From: CAZSSM01 sp964609385
Lineage (GTDB): Bacteria; Planctomycetota; Planctomycetia; Isosphaerales; Isosphaeraceae
Length of the DNA stretch: 17,435 bases
Direction: 5' to 3'
NCBI GenBank assembly: GCA_964609385.1
Contig: CAZSSM010000117.1
Span: 1-17,435 of the forward strand
Shown here: one piece after another, positions 1 through 6,775 of the stretch
Layout of the letters: each line of letters starts with the position of its first letter
Numbering within the stretch: position 1 is the first letter of the stretch
The notes under the pieces: model-generated
What the model saw: the letters and a program-made list of their open reading frames with translations, nothing else
What the model was told of the DNA's origin: nothing
The model's database searches: none
Made by a program: the position numbers and the translations under genes

Positions 1-596
1 GACCGACCGTCGACGTGATCACCGGCCTGATCAAGGGGAACCTGCCGGCGCGGATCGCCTTCCAGGTCGCCAGCAAGAACGACAGTCGGGTCGTCCTGGA
101 CGAGATGGGGGCCGACAAGCTGCTCGGCAACGGCGACATGCTGTTCCTGGTCCCGGGCACCTCGCATCTGGTCCGCGCTCAGGGCACCTACGTCTCGGAC
201 CGCGAGATCGAGGAGGTTTGCCGGTTCTTGGAGCGCTATCCGGTCGAGTTCGATCGCGACCTGGTCAAGCGACAGGCCGCCGGTGGTGCCGATGGGGACG
301 ACCCCTTGAGCCGGCTCAAGGAGCGCGATGACCTCTATCCGCAGGCTGTCGAAGTCGTCGTCCGCGAACAGCGAGGCTCGACCTCGCTGCTCCAAAAGGC
401 CCTGGGGATCGGCTACGGGCGCGCTTCGCGCATGATCGACTTCATGGCCGAGGACGGCATCGTCGGCGAATACAAGTCGGGCAAGCACCGCGAGGTCCTC
501 TACACCTGGGAGGAATGGCTCGAGATGCAGGGTACGCCCGAACCCGACGGGGTCGACGACGACTCGGCGATGCTCGCCCTCGAAGCCGATTCCTGA
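1..596 (+). CDS. ftsK: DNA translocase FtsK, C-terminal part (5' end outside window)
   Basis: This is the 3' end of an FtsK/SpoIIIE-family ATPase, the septum-located motor that pumps chromosome ends during division. The reading frame enters from the left edge (first whole codon at position 3). It starts with PTVDVITGLIKGNLPARIAF, the conserved late segment of the motor domain, followed by DSRVVLDEMGADKLLGNGDMLF and LVRAQGTYVSDREIEEVC. After a short acidic linker comes the winged-helix gamma domain (about QAVEVVVREQ to VLYTWEEW), which in this family reads the polar KOPS sequences and contacts XerD. A short acidic tail follows, ending at TGA 594-596. The Walker motifs and the membrane domain lie upstream of the window. 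A hairpin at 622-640 may terminate it. The family call is based on motifs and is secure; the true start cannot be seen. Confidence 0.95.
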   Translation, partial: PTVDVITGLIKGNLPARIAFQVASKNDSRVVLDEMGADKLLGNGDMLFLVPGTSHLVRAQGTYVSDREIEEVCRFLERYPVEFDRDLVKRQAAGGADGDDPLSRLKERDDLYPQAVEVVVREQRGSTSLLQKALGIGYGRASRMIDFMAEDGIVGEYKSGKHREVLYTWEEWLEMQGTPEPDGVDDDSAMLALEADS

Positions 597-621
597 CGAC
601 CCATCGATCAACCCCCAGCGG

Positions 622-640
622 ACCCTCGGACGACGAGGGT
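622..640 (+). terminator. hairpin downstream of ftsK
   Basis: A perfect 7-bp stem (ACCCTCG at 622-628 with CGAGGGT at 634-640) closes a 5-nt GACGA loop, 25 nt after the ftsK stop. Only a weak TT follows, so it is not a textbook intrinsic terminator. Its position just after the stop suggests it ends or attenuates the ftsK transcript. Confidence 0.45.
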
Positions 641-847
641 TTCGCCGGTGGGCCTCGTTCTTGATTGACTCTATCAAAGCGTTTTTTTGTTATGTTTGAA
701 TATACAAAACACATCTTCGGAGCTATCGGCCGAACGGCGACTCACCGCGAAACGGCGGACTGAAGTCGGTCAAAATCGGGAATCGGCTGTAAGGAAACGC
801 CGGTCGCTCCGTTGACTAGGGTAGGGGAAATCGAGTTAGCCCTCACC
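641..847 (+). promoter_or_regulatory. AT-rich upstream region of the sigma-factor gene
   Basis: The gap between ftsK and the sigma gene contains the most AT-rich stretch of this part of the window (about 661-716, including a run of seven T at 682-688). TTGACT at 665-670 could be a -35 element and TGTTAT at 688-693 a poor -10 (17-nt spacer). A second AT-rich patch, AATATACA, sits at 699-706. None matches a consensus well. ECF genes are often self-regulated from unusual promoters, so the region is flagged as the likely promoter area without a defined start site. Confidence 0.3.
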
Positions 848-1435
848 ATGCGGGTTGGTGATCTTGTCGAGGTTCGCTTGCCGCCTTCCGAGAGTCGGGC
901 CGACGCTGGTCGGTCGCAGCGAGAGGCATGGATCCTCTCCACGCTCCCTCGTGCGCTCGCCTACGCGGCTTCGCTGCTCCGCGACCGTTCGCTGGTCGAG
1001 GACGTGGTTCACGACTGCTACGTGCGTTTGCTTCGCAAGCAGGGAGTTTACGACCTGCCAAGGGACGGAACTCGTCTCCTCTACAAGGCCATCACCAACG
1101 CCTGTGTCGACCTCAATCATCGGGAGCGGACCTTCGTGAGCCTCGACCGGGACTTCGACACGGGGTCCTCCCACACGATCGCCGACGAGCGGACACCCGG
1201 CCCACTCCCTGCGGCGATCGGCGACGAACTGGAGGAGGCTCTCGCGTCGGGGTTGGCTCGGTTGCCCCAGTCCCAGCGATCGGCGTTGGAACTCAAGAGT
1301 CTGGGCCATTCCCATCGCGAGATCGCCGAGGCCCTCGGGACGAGCGAGAGCAACGCTGCGGTCCTCGTGCATCGGGCCCGCAAGGAGTTGACGATGTTCC
1401 TCGGGAGTTTCTCCGGATCGATGAACGATGACTGA
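848..1435 (+). CDS. ECF-type RNA polymerase sigma factor
   Basis: A 195-residue sigma-70 family protein of ECF size that would direct RNA polymerase to a small regulon. Region 2 is visible in LAYAASLLRDRSLVEDVVHD followed by CYVRLL. Region 4 is near the C-terminus, with LPQSQRSALELKSLGHSHRE and then a helix-turn-helix IAEALGTSESNAAVLVHRAR. There is no extra C-terminal domain. The start is uncertain: ATG 848 gives a normal ECF length, while an in-frame TTG at 812 would add 12 residues. Neither has a well-placed ribosome site (AAGGAA at 791-796 and AGGGGA at 823-828 are both too distant). The stop overlaps the next gene by 8 nt, so the two are translationally coupled, the usual layout for a sigma factor and its anti-sigma. 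Confidence 0.88.
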   Translation: MRVGDLVEVRLPPSESRADAGRSQREAWILSTLPRALAYAASLLRDRSLVEDVVHDCYVRLLRKQGVYDLPRDGTRLLYKAITNACVDLNHRERTFVSLDRDFDTGSSHTIADERTPGPLPAAIGDELEEALASGLARLPQSQRSALELKSLGHSHREIAEALGTSESNAAVLVHRARKELTMFLGSFSGSMNDD

Positions 1436-2390
1436 ATCCTCCACCCCTCCAGACCTCGAGATCGAAGCGCTCGTCCGCAGGCACTTGGAGCGCGAGGCCG
1501 AGCGGGTCGACCCGCGTCCGCTCTTCGAACGGATCGAGGCCAGCCTCGACGGCAGCTCAGTGACGCGTGGTCCCGTCTTGGGACGGAGGGGATTCGGGTG
1601 GGTCGCCTGTGCAGCGGCGGTCCTGATCGGCGTCGGATCTCTGCTCTGGCTCAACGGACGTCCGGTCTTGGCTCGGGCCGAGGCCCTGGTCCGGGATGCT
1701 CGGGTCACCCACCGGCTACCGATCGACCGGTGTTATCTGGTCGAGGCCCGTCGGGATTCGACCCTGTTCGACCAGTGCGCTCCGATGACCGACCAGGTCC
1801 GCCTGACACGGCTCTGGACGCGGGGAGACCGCTTCTGGGTCGAGTCGGTTCACCCTCGTGAGAGATGGGCTTGGGGTCGGGATGGGCGTGAGCGGTTCTG
1901 GATCGCCTTCGGACCGAAACGCGCCCTGCGGCTCGAGCCCGACGAGGTCCCCGGTTGGCTCGACCTCTGCTGCGACCTGTACGGACTCCGGGTCGATGAG
2001 GTGCTCGACTCGGTCCTGAGTAAGTGCGACTTGGAGTGGGTCGCGACGCCGGGGGACACGCCCCCGACGACATGGGTCGTTCGCGCGACGCCTAGGCGGG
2101 GCCACCACCGCAGGACTCGAGAACTGGTCTTGGAGATCGATCGGGAGACCCGGGTCGTGCGGCGGATGATCATCGAGCGGCTCCGCGATGGCCGGCCCTT
2201 CGCGACCGTCACATACACCCTCGTCGAGAGCGAGCCGCTTAAGGATGACCTCTACCGCCTTGAGGGACACCTGACCGAGCAGACCGAGGTGGCGAGCCTC
2301 GAGTCGAATCCCGGAGCGCGACGTTCGCTCCTGAAGCGCTGGTTCGGTCCGGAGGCCGCGTCGGCGTTCCGGCTCCGCGACGAGGATTGA
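1428..2390 (+). CDS. anti-sigma-like single-pass membrane protein with large exported domain
   Basis: A 320-residue protein starting at ATG 1428 inside the end of the sigma gene. Layout: a cytoplasmic N-terminus of about 55 residues that is helical and charged (LVRRHLEREAERVDPRPLFE), one membrane helix at about 56-75 (GWVACAAAVLIGVGSLLWL), then about 245 residues predicted outside the cytoplasm. The outer part has strand-rich segments (RFWVESVHPRERWAWGRDG, ELVLEIDRETRVVRRMIIER, FATVTYTLVE) resembling the RseB/LolA-like fold in general character, which is a tentative comparison. No zinc-binding HxxxCxxC motif is seen, so this is not a ZAS-type anti-sigma. Gene overlap and topology support the role: the N-terminus would hold the sigma factor at the membrane and the outer domain would sense a signal. 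Specific function unknown. Confidence 0.7.
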   Translation: MTESSTPPDLEIEALVRRHLEREAERVDPRPLFERIEASLDGSSVTRGPVLGRRGFGWVACAAAVLIGVGSLLWLNGRPVLARAEALVRDARVTHRLPIDRCYLVEARRDSTLFDQCAPMTDQVRLTRLWTRGDRFWVESVHPRERWAWGRDGRERFWIAFGPKRALRLEPDEVPGWLDLCCDLYGLRVDEVLDSVLSKCDLEWVATPGDTPPTTWVVRATPRRGHHRRTRELVLEIDRETRVVRRMIIERLRDGRPFATVTYTLVESEPLKDDLYRLEGHLTEQTEVASLESNPGARRSLLKRWFGPEAASAFRLRDED

Positions 2391-2457
2391 TGTGGCCAGT
2401 GGGGGCGCACGGCGGGACGCCTTCAGGGGGCCATCGGACTCGTGATTTTATCCCGCC

Positions 2458-2465
2458 GAGGAGGT
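2458..2465 (+). promoter_or_regulatory. ribosome binding site of the aldo/keto reductase gene
   Basis: GAGGAGGT is a strong Shine-Dalgarno sequence. It lies 4 nt before ATG 2470 and 7 nt before ATG 2473, so the second ATG has the better spacing. The protein differs by one Met only. Confidence 0.75.
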
Positions 2466-2469
2466 CTCC

Positions 2470-3702
2470 ATGATGGGAGGAGAGACGGGGCTCGATCGTC
2501 GCGAGTTCGTCAAAGCGGGCCTGGCCGCAGCGGTCGGGGCCGGGGCGTCAGCTCGGACCGTCGGGGCCGGAGCATTGGCGGGAGGAATCGCGACCCATCC
2601 GTTCGGCAAGACCGGTCTCGAGTTGCCGATCCTGGGCATGGGCAGCTCACCGATGGTCCGGGCCTGGTCCCGAGGCTACGGCTCCCGGCCCGGCTCGGTC
2701 GAGGAGCGGGCGCGGTTGGTCCGGCATGCGTACGACCGAGGCGTCCGCTACTTCGATACCGCGCGGACCTACGACGAGGCCGAGGAGGTCATCGGCCTCG
2801 GCTTGAAGGGCGTGACGCAAAACTGCTTCATCGCCACCAAGGTGACGGTCCTTGAGCCCGAACGCGTTCGGCCCAGCGTGGAGAGATCCCTCGAGGTGCT
2901 CGGGGTCGACCGGGTCGATACGGTGCAGATCCACAGCAGCGGGGCGATCGAGCGCGGCGGGTTCGAACCTTCGATGAAGATCCATGCCGAACTGGTCAAG
3001 CTCCGCGACGAGGGGCTCTTCCGGTACATCGGCTTGACCACGCATGTGGCTTTCGAGACCGTCTCTCAACTGATCGCCACCGGCGGTTTCGACCAAGCGC
3101 TGCTGACAATCTGCTACTTCAACAAGGGGATGAGCACGCTTCTCTCCGAGCAGAACCGAGCTTTCCGCGAACAGTGCTTGGACCAGGCCCACGACCTGGG
3201 CATGGCCGTGGTCGCGATGAAGGTGATGGGCGTGAGCATTTTCGGCCGGATGTCGAGGACGGTCGTGCCCGACTTCGACCCCAACCGGCGCTCCAAACTG
3301 CCGGCCGCGGCGATGCGTTGGGTCTTGAACGACCCGAGGGTCTTGCTCCTGGCCATCGGCATGGGATACCCCGAAGAGATCGACGCCAACGTCGACACGC
3401 TCGGCGCCGACGTCGACCTGAGCTTGACCGAGGAGGACCGTCGCCTCCTGGCCGACTACTCGGCCTTGGCCTACGAGTCACCGAGGATCAAGGCCATGGG
3501 CGTTGACGACCAGAAGCGAGATCCCGCCGAGATCGCGTCGACCTCGATCCGGCGCTACGATCGGGACGGCGACGGCGCGCTGTCCCGGAACGAGATCCCC
3601 TACGAACGCCGTCGTGAGTTCGCCACGGTGGATCGGGACGGGGACGGCACCGTTTCGGCCCAAGAGTTGACCGAAGCCATCAAGAGGAGGCGAGACCAGT
3701 GA
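2470..3702 (+). CDS. Tat-exported aldo/keto reductase with two C-terminal EF-hands
   Basis: A 410-residue protein. The N-terminus carries a twin-arginine signal (LDRREFVKAG, residues 8-17) followed by an Ala/Gly-rich hydrophobic stretch, so export through Tat, perhaps with a bound cofactor, is likely. The aldo/keto reductase barrel begins at about 43. The catalytic tetrad is visible: Asp96 and Tyr101 (FDTARTYD), Lys124 (ATKV) and His155 (VQIHS). Such enzymes reduce carbonyls with NAD(P)H; the substrate is unknown, and how an exported enzyme would obtain NAD(P)H is unclear. After the barrel, two EF-hand loops follow, DRDGDGALSRNE (364-375) and DRDGDGTVSAQE (388-399), both with complete calcium ligands. 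The stop overlaps the next gene's GTG by 4 nt. The EF-hand addition resembles the start of the downstream protein. Confidence 0.9.
   Translation: MMGGETGLDRREFVKAGLAAAVGAGASARTVGAGALAGGIATHPFGKTGLELPILGMGSSPMVRAWSRGYGSRPGSVEERARLVRHAYDRGVRYFDTARTYDEAEEVIGLGLKGVTQNCFIATKVTVLEPERVRPSVERSLEVLGVDRVDTVQIHSSGAIERGGFEPSMKIHAELVKLRDEGLFRYIGLTTHVAFETVSQLIATGGFDQALLTICYFNKGMSTLLSEQNRAFREQCLDQAHDLGMAVVAMKVMGVSIFGRMSRTVVPDFDPNRRSKLPAAAMRWVLNDPRVLLLAIGMGYPEEIDANVDTLGADVDLSLTEEDRRLLADYSALAYESPRIKAMGVDDQKRDPAEIASTSIRRYDRDGDGALSRNEIPYERRREFATVDRDGDGTVSAQELTEAIKRRRDQ
3684..3690 (+). promoter_or_regulatory. ribosome binding site fixing the GTG start of the propeller gene
   Basis: GAGGAGG lies 8 nt before GTG 3699 and inside the end of the reductase gene. 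It supports a GTG start overlapping the upstream TGA (GTGA), i.e. coupled translation. Confidence 0.75.
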
Positions 3703-4892
3703 GAACCTTCATCAGACTGTTCATCGGCTGTTGCCTGGCCGTGCTGACCACATGGGCCAGCTCGACTGAGGCGATCGCGCAGCAAGACTCGGCCGCCGCT
3801 CAGGTGTTCAAGCGGCTTGATCGGGACGGCGACGGACGGATCACTCCGACGGAACTCCGGAATCGACGCGCCTTCGAAGCGCTCGACACCGACGCCGACG
3901 GCGCGATCACGGCGGCCGAGGCGCGCGAGGTCTTGGCGAAGGCATCGGCACCCGACCGACGCAAGCTGGCCAACGTGATCCGGGCACAGACTGAGGAGAA
4001 GGACCCGATTCTGGCCCAGCCAACCGACCACCGGGCGACCTATTCCAAAGACCTCCGGGTCCACGTCGGTGTGCTCGGCGTTTCGGACGGCCAGCCGCTG
4101 ACCGACGGCGACGACTTCAAGCCGGTCTGGTCCAAGACGGGCGACACGATCCTCTTCTTTCGGCGCGTCGTGAACCACCCGGTCACCGGCAACTGGAAGA
4201 CGGCCATCTGCGTGATCAACGCTGACGGGACGGGCTTCCATCAGCTCAGCGACGGCACGCACACCGACTTCAACCAGACCTGGACCCGAGACGGGACCAA
4301 TACGCCCATCTGGAACCGGAAGAAGCCGGGTGGCCGAGGCTACACCGTGATGGCGAGCAAGATCGGCGGCCAGCCCGGAGAGGAGTACCCGATCTCCGAC
4401 CCGAGCTATCCCACCTGGGCGTATTCCAGCATCGAGGACGGGCGGATCCTCGTCAGCGCTCGTCACCCCGGCCTGGGGCGGGGCTACTACCTGATGACGC
4501 CCGCTCCTGGCGAGACTCCCAACTTCGAGCGGATCGACTGCGAGCTGGCACGGACCGGCATCCTCGACCGGATCAGCATCGCTCCGAGCGAGACCAAGGT
4601 CTGTTTCGAGTACCAGAAGGGGTTCGACTACGAGATGAGCGGCCGGACGCTCTACGTCGCCGACTTCGACGCGGAAGAGCTCACCATCTCGAACGCCAAA
4701 CCCTTCGCGAACGAGGAGGGCAAGCCGGTCTGGTTCGCCTACCCCCGATGGACCCGGGACGAGTCGGCGATCGTCTATCACGCCGGCGGCAAGCTCTTCC
4801 TCTATAAGCTGGAGGATGGCTCGACCGTGAAGGTCTCCACCGATGACGGCGCCAGCTACATTTACCCTCATGGAGAGGCCACGCCGAAATAA
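3699..4892 (+). CDS. secreted EF-hand plus TolB-like beta-propeller protein
   Basis: A 397-residue protein with a Sec signal peptide (residues 1-27, hydrophobic core LFIGCCLAVLTTWA, likely cut after AIA before QQDS). Two EF-hand loops follow: DRDGDGRITPTE (41-52) and DTDADGAITAAE (63-74). From about 115 on there are repeated WD40/PD40-like blades: FKPVWSKTGDTILFF, INADGTGFHQLSDGTHTDFN, ISIAPSETKVCFEY, YPRWTRDESAIVYHAGGKLF. These match the TolB/DPP-type propeller pattern (x-W/P-S-x-D-G-x-x-I/L). No catalytic domain was recognised, so a binding or scaffold role outside the cytoplasm is most likely. The gene overlaps the aldo/keto reductase gene and shares its EF-hand theme, so the two products may act together at a calcium-dependent site. 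A strong dyad follows at 4953-4994. Confidence 0.85.
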   Translation: MRTFIRLFIGCCLAVLTTWASSTEAIAQQDSAAAQVFKRLDRDGDGRITPTELRNRRAFEALDTDADGAITAAEAREVLAKASAPDRRKLANVIRAQTEEKDPILAQPTDHRATYSKDLRVHVGVLGVSDGQPLTDGDDFKPVWSKTGDTILFFRRVVNHPVTGNWKTAICVINADGTGFHQLSDGTHTDFNQTWTRDGTNTPIWNRKKPGGRGYTVMASKIGGQPGEEYPISDPSYPTWAYSSIEDGRILVSARHPGLGRGYYLMTPAPGETPNFERIDCELARTGILDRISIAPSETKVCFEYQKGFDYEMSGRTLYVADFDAEELTISNAKPFANEEGKPVWFAYPRWTRDESAIVYHAGGKLFLYKLEDGSTVKVSTDDGASYIYPHGEATPK

Positions 4893-4952
4893 ACCAGGCC
4901 GAGCCGATCTCTCCCCAGCTCGGGCCCAACGTTCCAGATCTTGGAAGTAAGG

Positions 4953-4994
4953 CTGGGTCCCCGACCCCGACGGTGTTCAGCGTCGGGGACCCAG
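4953..4994. terminator. bidirectional hairpin between convergent genes
   Basis: A perfect 13-bp inverted repeat (CTGGGTCCCCGAC at 4953-4965, GTCGGGGACCCAG at 4982-4994) with a 16-nt spacer. A second pairing is possible because CCCCGAC occurs twice in a row: CCCCGACG 4965-4972 with CGTCGGGG 4981-4988, closing an 8-nt loop. AT-rich DNA follows (about 5008-5030), though with no clean T-run. Located between two genes that converge, it most likely terminates transcription from both sides. Confidence 0.6.
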
Positions 4995-5094
4995 ATAACT
5001 TGCTCATGTTAGATATATATTATTTAGGGTTGTGTTGAGGGTGATTTCTGGAAGCTTGGCCTTTCTGGATTCGTTGGTCGTTCGATCGAATTAT

Positions 5095-5715
5095 TCAAGC
5101 ATCAATCAACTGCTCCCAGTCGGTGACGCTCAAAGCCGCGTCGCGCCAGGTCTGTCCGTCCCAGCGAAGGTCGTGGGCGCCAAGGAACGGGATTTCCACG
5201 TCACGGAACTGGGCCATCGACAACCGTTCCAGCCAGCTCACCAGCACGACCCGAATCACCAGGCCGTGGCAGATGACCACCTGCGTCCCGCCGCGATCGT
5301 GCTGAGCGATCCCTTCGAGGATCGGCAGGACGCGGCCGCGGACCATCCGGAACGACTCGCCGCCCTCGTTGCTGGCATCGATCTCGCCGGCCATCCAAGC
5401 TTGGACGACCTCGAGATAGGCGCCTCGTGCCGATTCGTGCGGCTGCCCGCTTAGGACGCCCATCCGACGTTCGTGCAAGTCCGGCTCGATCCGGAGTGGA
5501 ATTCCGATGGCTTCGGCGATCGGCTCGGCCGTCGACCGAGCGCGACGCATTCCGGAACTGGTCAGGCTGTTGACGTCCAGACGGGCCAGGATTTCCCCGA
5601 CTCGATAGGCTTCGCCGAGACCCCGTTCGCTCAGGCCGATGTCTGATTCGAAGCCGTGAATCCGGCGCGGATCCGACGTCTCGGCGTGGCGAAAGAGCAG
5701 CAAGCGCGTTTCCAA
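5095..5715 (-). CDS. histidine phosphatase family protein (phosphoglycerate-mutase-like)
   Basis: A 206-residue cytoplasmic protein of the histidine phosphatase (RHG) superfamily. The nucleophile motif is at the N-terminus, LLLFRHAET (Arg9, His10), with Ala in place of the usual Gly. Other pocket residues fit the family: the Arg of SSGMRRARSTAEPIAEAIG (residues 53-71), Glu82 in LHERRMG, and the second His in VVICHGLV (His150). The acid/base assignment to Glu82 is by position. Members include phosphoglycerate mutases, alpha-ribazole phosphatases and broad-specificity phosphatases; the substrate cannot be told here. The start is TTG 5715, supported by GAGGGG (5725-5730) 9 nt upstream. It is divergent from the kinase at 5902, with about 186 nt between them that must hold both promoters; no clear boxes were seen there. 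Confidence 0.88.
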   Translation of the reverse strand: METRLLLFRHAETSDPRRIHGFESDIGLSERGLGEAYRVGEILARLDVNSLTSSGMRRARSTAEPIAEAIGIPLRIEPDLHERRMGVLSGQPHESARGAYLEVVQAWMAGEIDASNEGGESFRMVRGRVLPILEGIAQHDRGGTQVVICHGLVIRVVLVSWLERLSMAQFRDVEIPFLGAHDLRWDGQTWRDAALSVTDWEQLIDA

Positions 5716-5901
5716 GGTGTCCGACCCCTCTACAATAACCCAATCCGACGCGATCCGGGCACCCGCCCCGTTGTTACGATCGGACCTCTCTCCGACGCCT
5801 CGACCGCGTCATGCCTTGACCTTGCATTGTCCGACTCCGATCGTTCGGCCGCGAGCGACCCCGGCCATCGCGAGCGGAGTCTTTGCCAGTGAGAAGCCGC
5901 C

Positions 5902-6612
5902 ATGGCCCAGACTCTCCAGGGAAAATATCGCGCGATCCTGCTCTTTGGGATGCCTGGGAGCGGCAAAGGGACCCAGGGAGGAGTTCTTGGGCAGTTGCCC
6001 GGTCTGATTCACATCTCCAGCGGCGAAGTCTTTCGCAAGTTGCCCCGCTACGGCGAATTGGGTCAAGAGATCATCCGCTACACTTCGCAGGGCCTCTTGG
6101 TTCCCGACGACGTCGTCGTCCGCGTCTTCGCCCGCCACATGAAGGCCCTGGAACTTCAGGACCTCCTGTTGGTCGATCATCACGTCGTTCTGCTCGACGG
6201 TCTGCCCCGCAGCTATGTCCAGGCCCAGCGGCTCGATGAGTTCCTCAAGGTCATCCAGATCTTCCACCTGGTCATCAACGATATCGGCGCGGCCACCGAC
6301 CGGCTCCGGATCCGCGCGCTCCGCGAGAACCGGCTCGATGACATCAGCGAAGAGGTGATCAAGAAGCGATTCGACGTCTACTACAAAGAGACCTACCAGA
6401 CGTTGAAGTACTACGACCCGAAATTGGTCACCGAGATCGAGGCCTCCACCACGCCGCTGCACGTGTTGCACCAGGTCGTCAACCGTCTGGTCGAGTTGGA
6501 GCAGGTCGAGGGCGATTTCTCCCTGTTCGACCCGAACGCGTCGGACCAATCCAAAGCGACCGCCGCAAGCAGTCCAACGACCGGCCAAGACGTGGTCTCG
6601 ACGACCCAATGA
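5902..6612 (+). CDS. adenylate-kinase-like nucleoside monophosphate kinase
   Basis: A 236-residue cytoplasmic kinase of the adenylate kinase family, which transfers phosphate between nucleoside triphosphates and monophosphates. The P-loop is GMPGSGKGTQ (16-25), followed by the NMP-binding segment HISSGEVFRKL (38-47) and LLDGLPRSYVQAQRL (98-111), where most adenylate kinases have DGFPR. The LID region is very short: RIRALRENRLDDISEE (136-151) joins the flanking arginines directly, without the zinc-finger or long LID of bacterial Adk. The final 40 or so residues are Ser/Thr/Gln-rich and probably disordered. Start ATG 5902 has only a weak GAGAAG upstream. These departures make this a paralogue of unclear substrate rather than the main Adk. 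The stop overlaps a possible small ORF (ATGA). Confidence 0.85.
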   Translation: MAQTLQGKYRAILLFGMPGSGKGTQGGVLGQLPGLIHISSGEVFRKLPRYGELGQEIIRYTSQGLLVPDDVVVRVFARHMKALELQDLLLVDHHVVLLDGLPRSYVQAQRLDEFLKVIQIFHLVINDIGAATDRLRIRALRENRLDDISEEVIKKRFDVYYKETYQTLKYYDPKLVTEIEASTTPLHVLHQVVNRLVELEQVEGDFSLFDPNASDQSKATAASSPTTGQDVVSTTQ

Positions 6613-6755
6613 AATGGGGACGGACGGCCACGATCGACGGCCCACGAATCCTGACCGAGCCTCCCGACCGCGCGATGCGTCCGATCGAGTCGCGTCGGCT
6701 GCGGGTGGTCTCGGACCTCTGCCCGTCGTTCCGACCCTGGCAGACATTCCCCTGA
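6609..6755 (+). CDS. possible 48-residue protein coupled to the kinase gene
   Basis: An ATG at 6609 overlaps the kinase TGA (ATGA) and opens a 48-codon frame ending at TGA 6753-6755. The product is basic and Pro/Arg-rich (includes AMRPIESRRLRVVSD and a C-terminal FRPWQTFP); no family was recognised. Third codon positions are mostly G or C, as in the neighbouring genes. There is no Shine-Dalgarno, so translation would rely on coupling. In a GC-rich genome a frame of this length can occur by chance, hence low confidence. Otherwise the gap from 6613 to 6775 holds nothing obvious. Confidence 0.3.
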   Translation: MKWGRTATIDGPRILTEPPDRAMRPIESRRLRVVSDLCPSFRPWQTFP

Positions 6756-6775
6756 CGCGACATTGAGGCATGGCG

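Noticed and set aside
836..1708. Minus-strand open frame of 290 codons over the sigma and anti-sigma genes
   Set aside because: The plus-strand genes have family motifs and coupled overlap; this frame is low-complexity Arg/Ser-rich and unsupported.
3600..4871. Long minus-strand open frame (423 codons) opposite the propeller gene
   Set aside because: It lies antisense to a clear signal-peptide, EF-hand and propeller gene, has no recognisable motif, and is the usual mirror frame of GC-rich coding DNA.
5809..6771. Minus-strand open frame of 320 codons over the kinase gene
   Set aside because: The plus strand holds a P-loop kinase; the antisense product shows no domain and covers intergenic DNA too.
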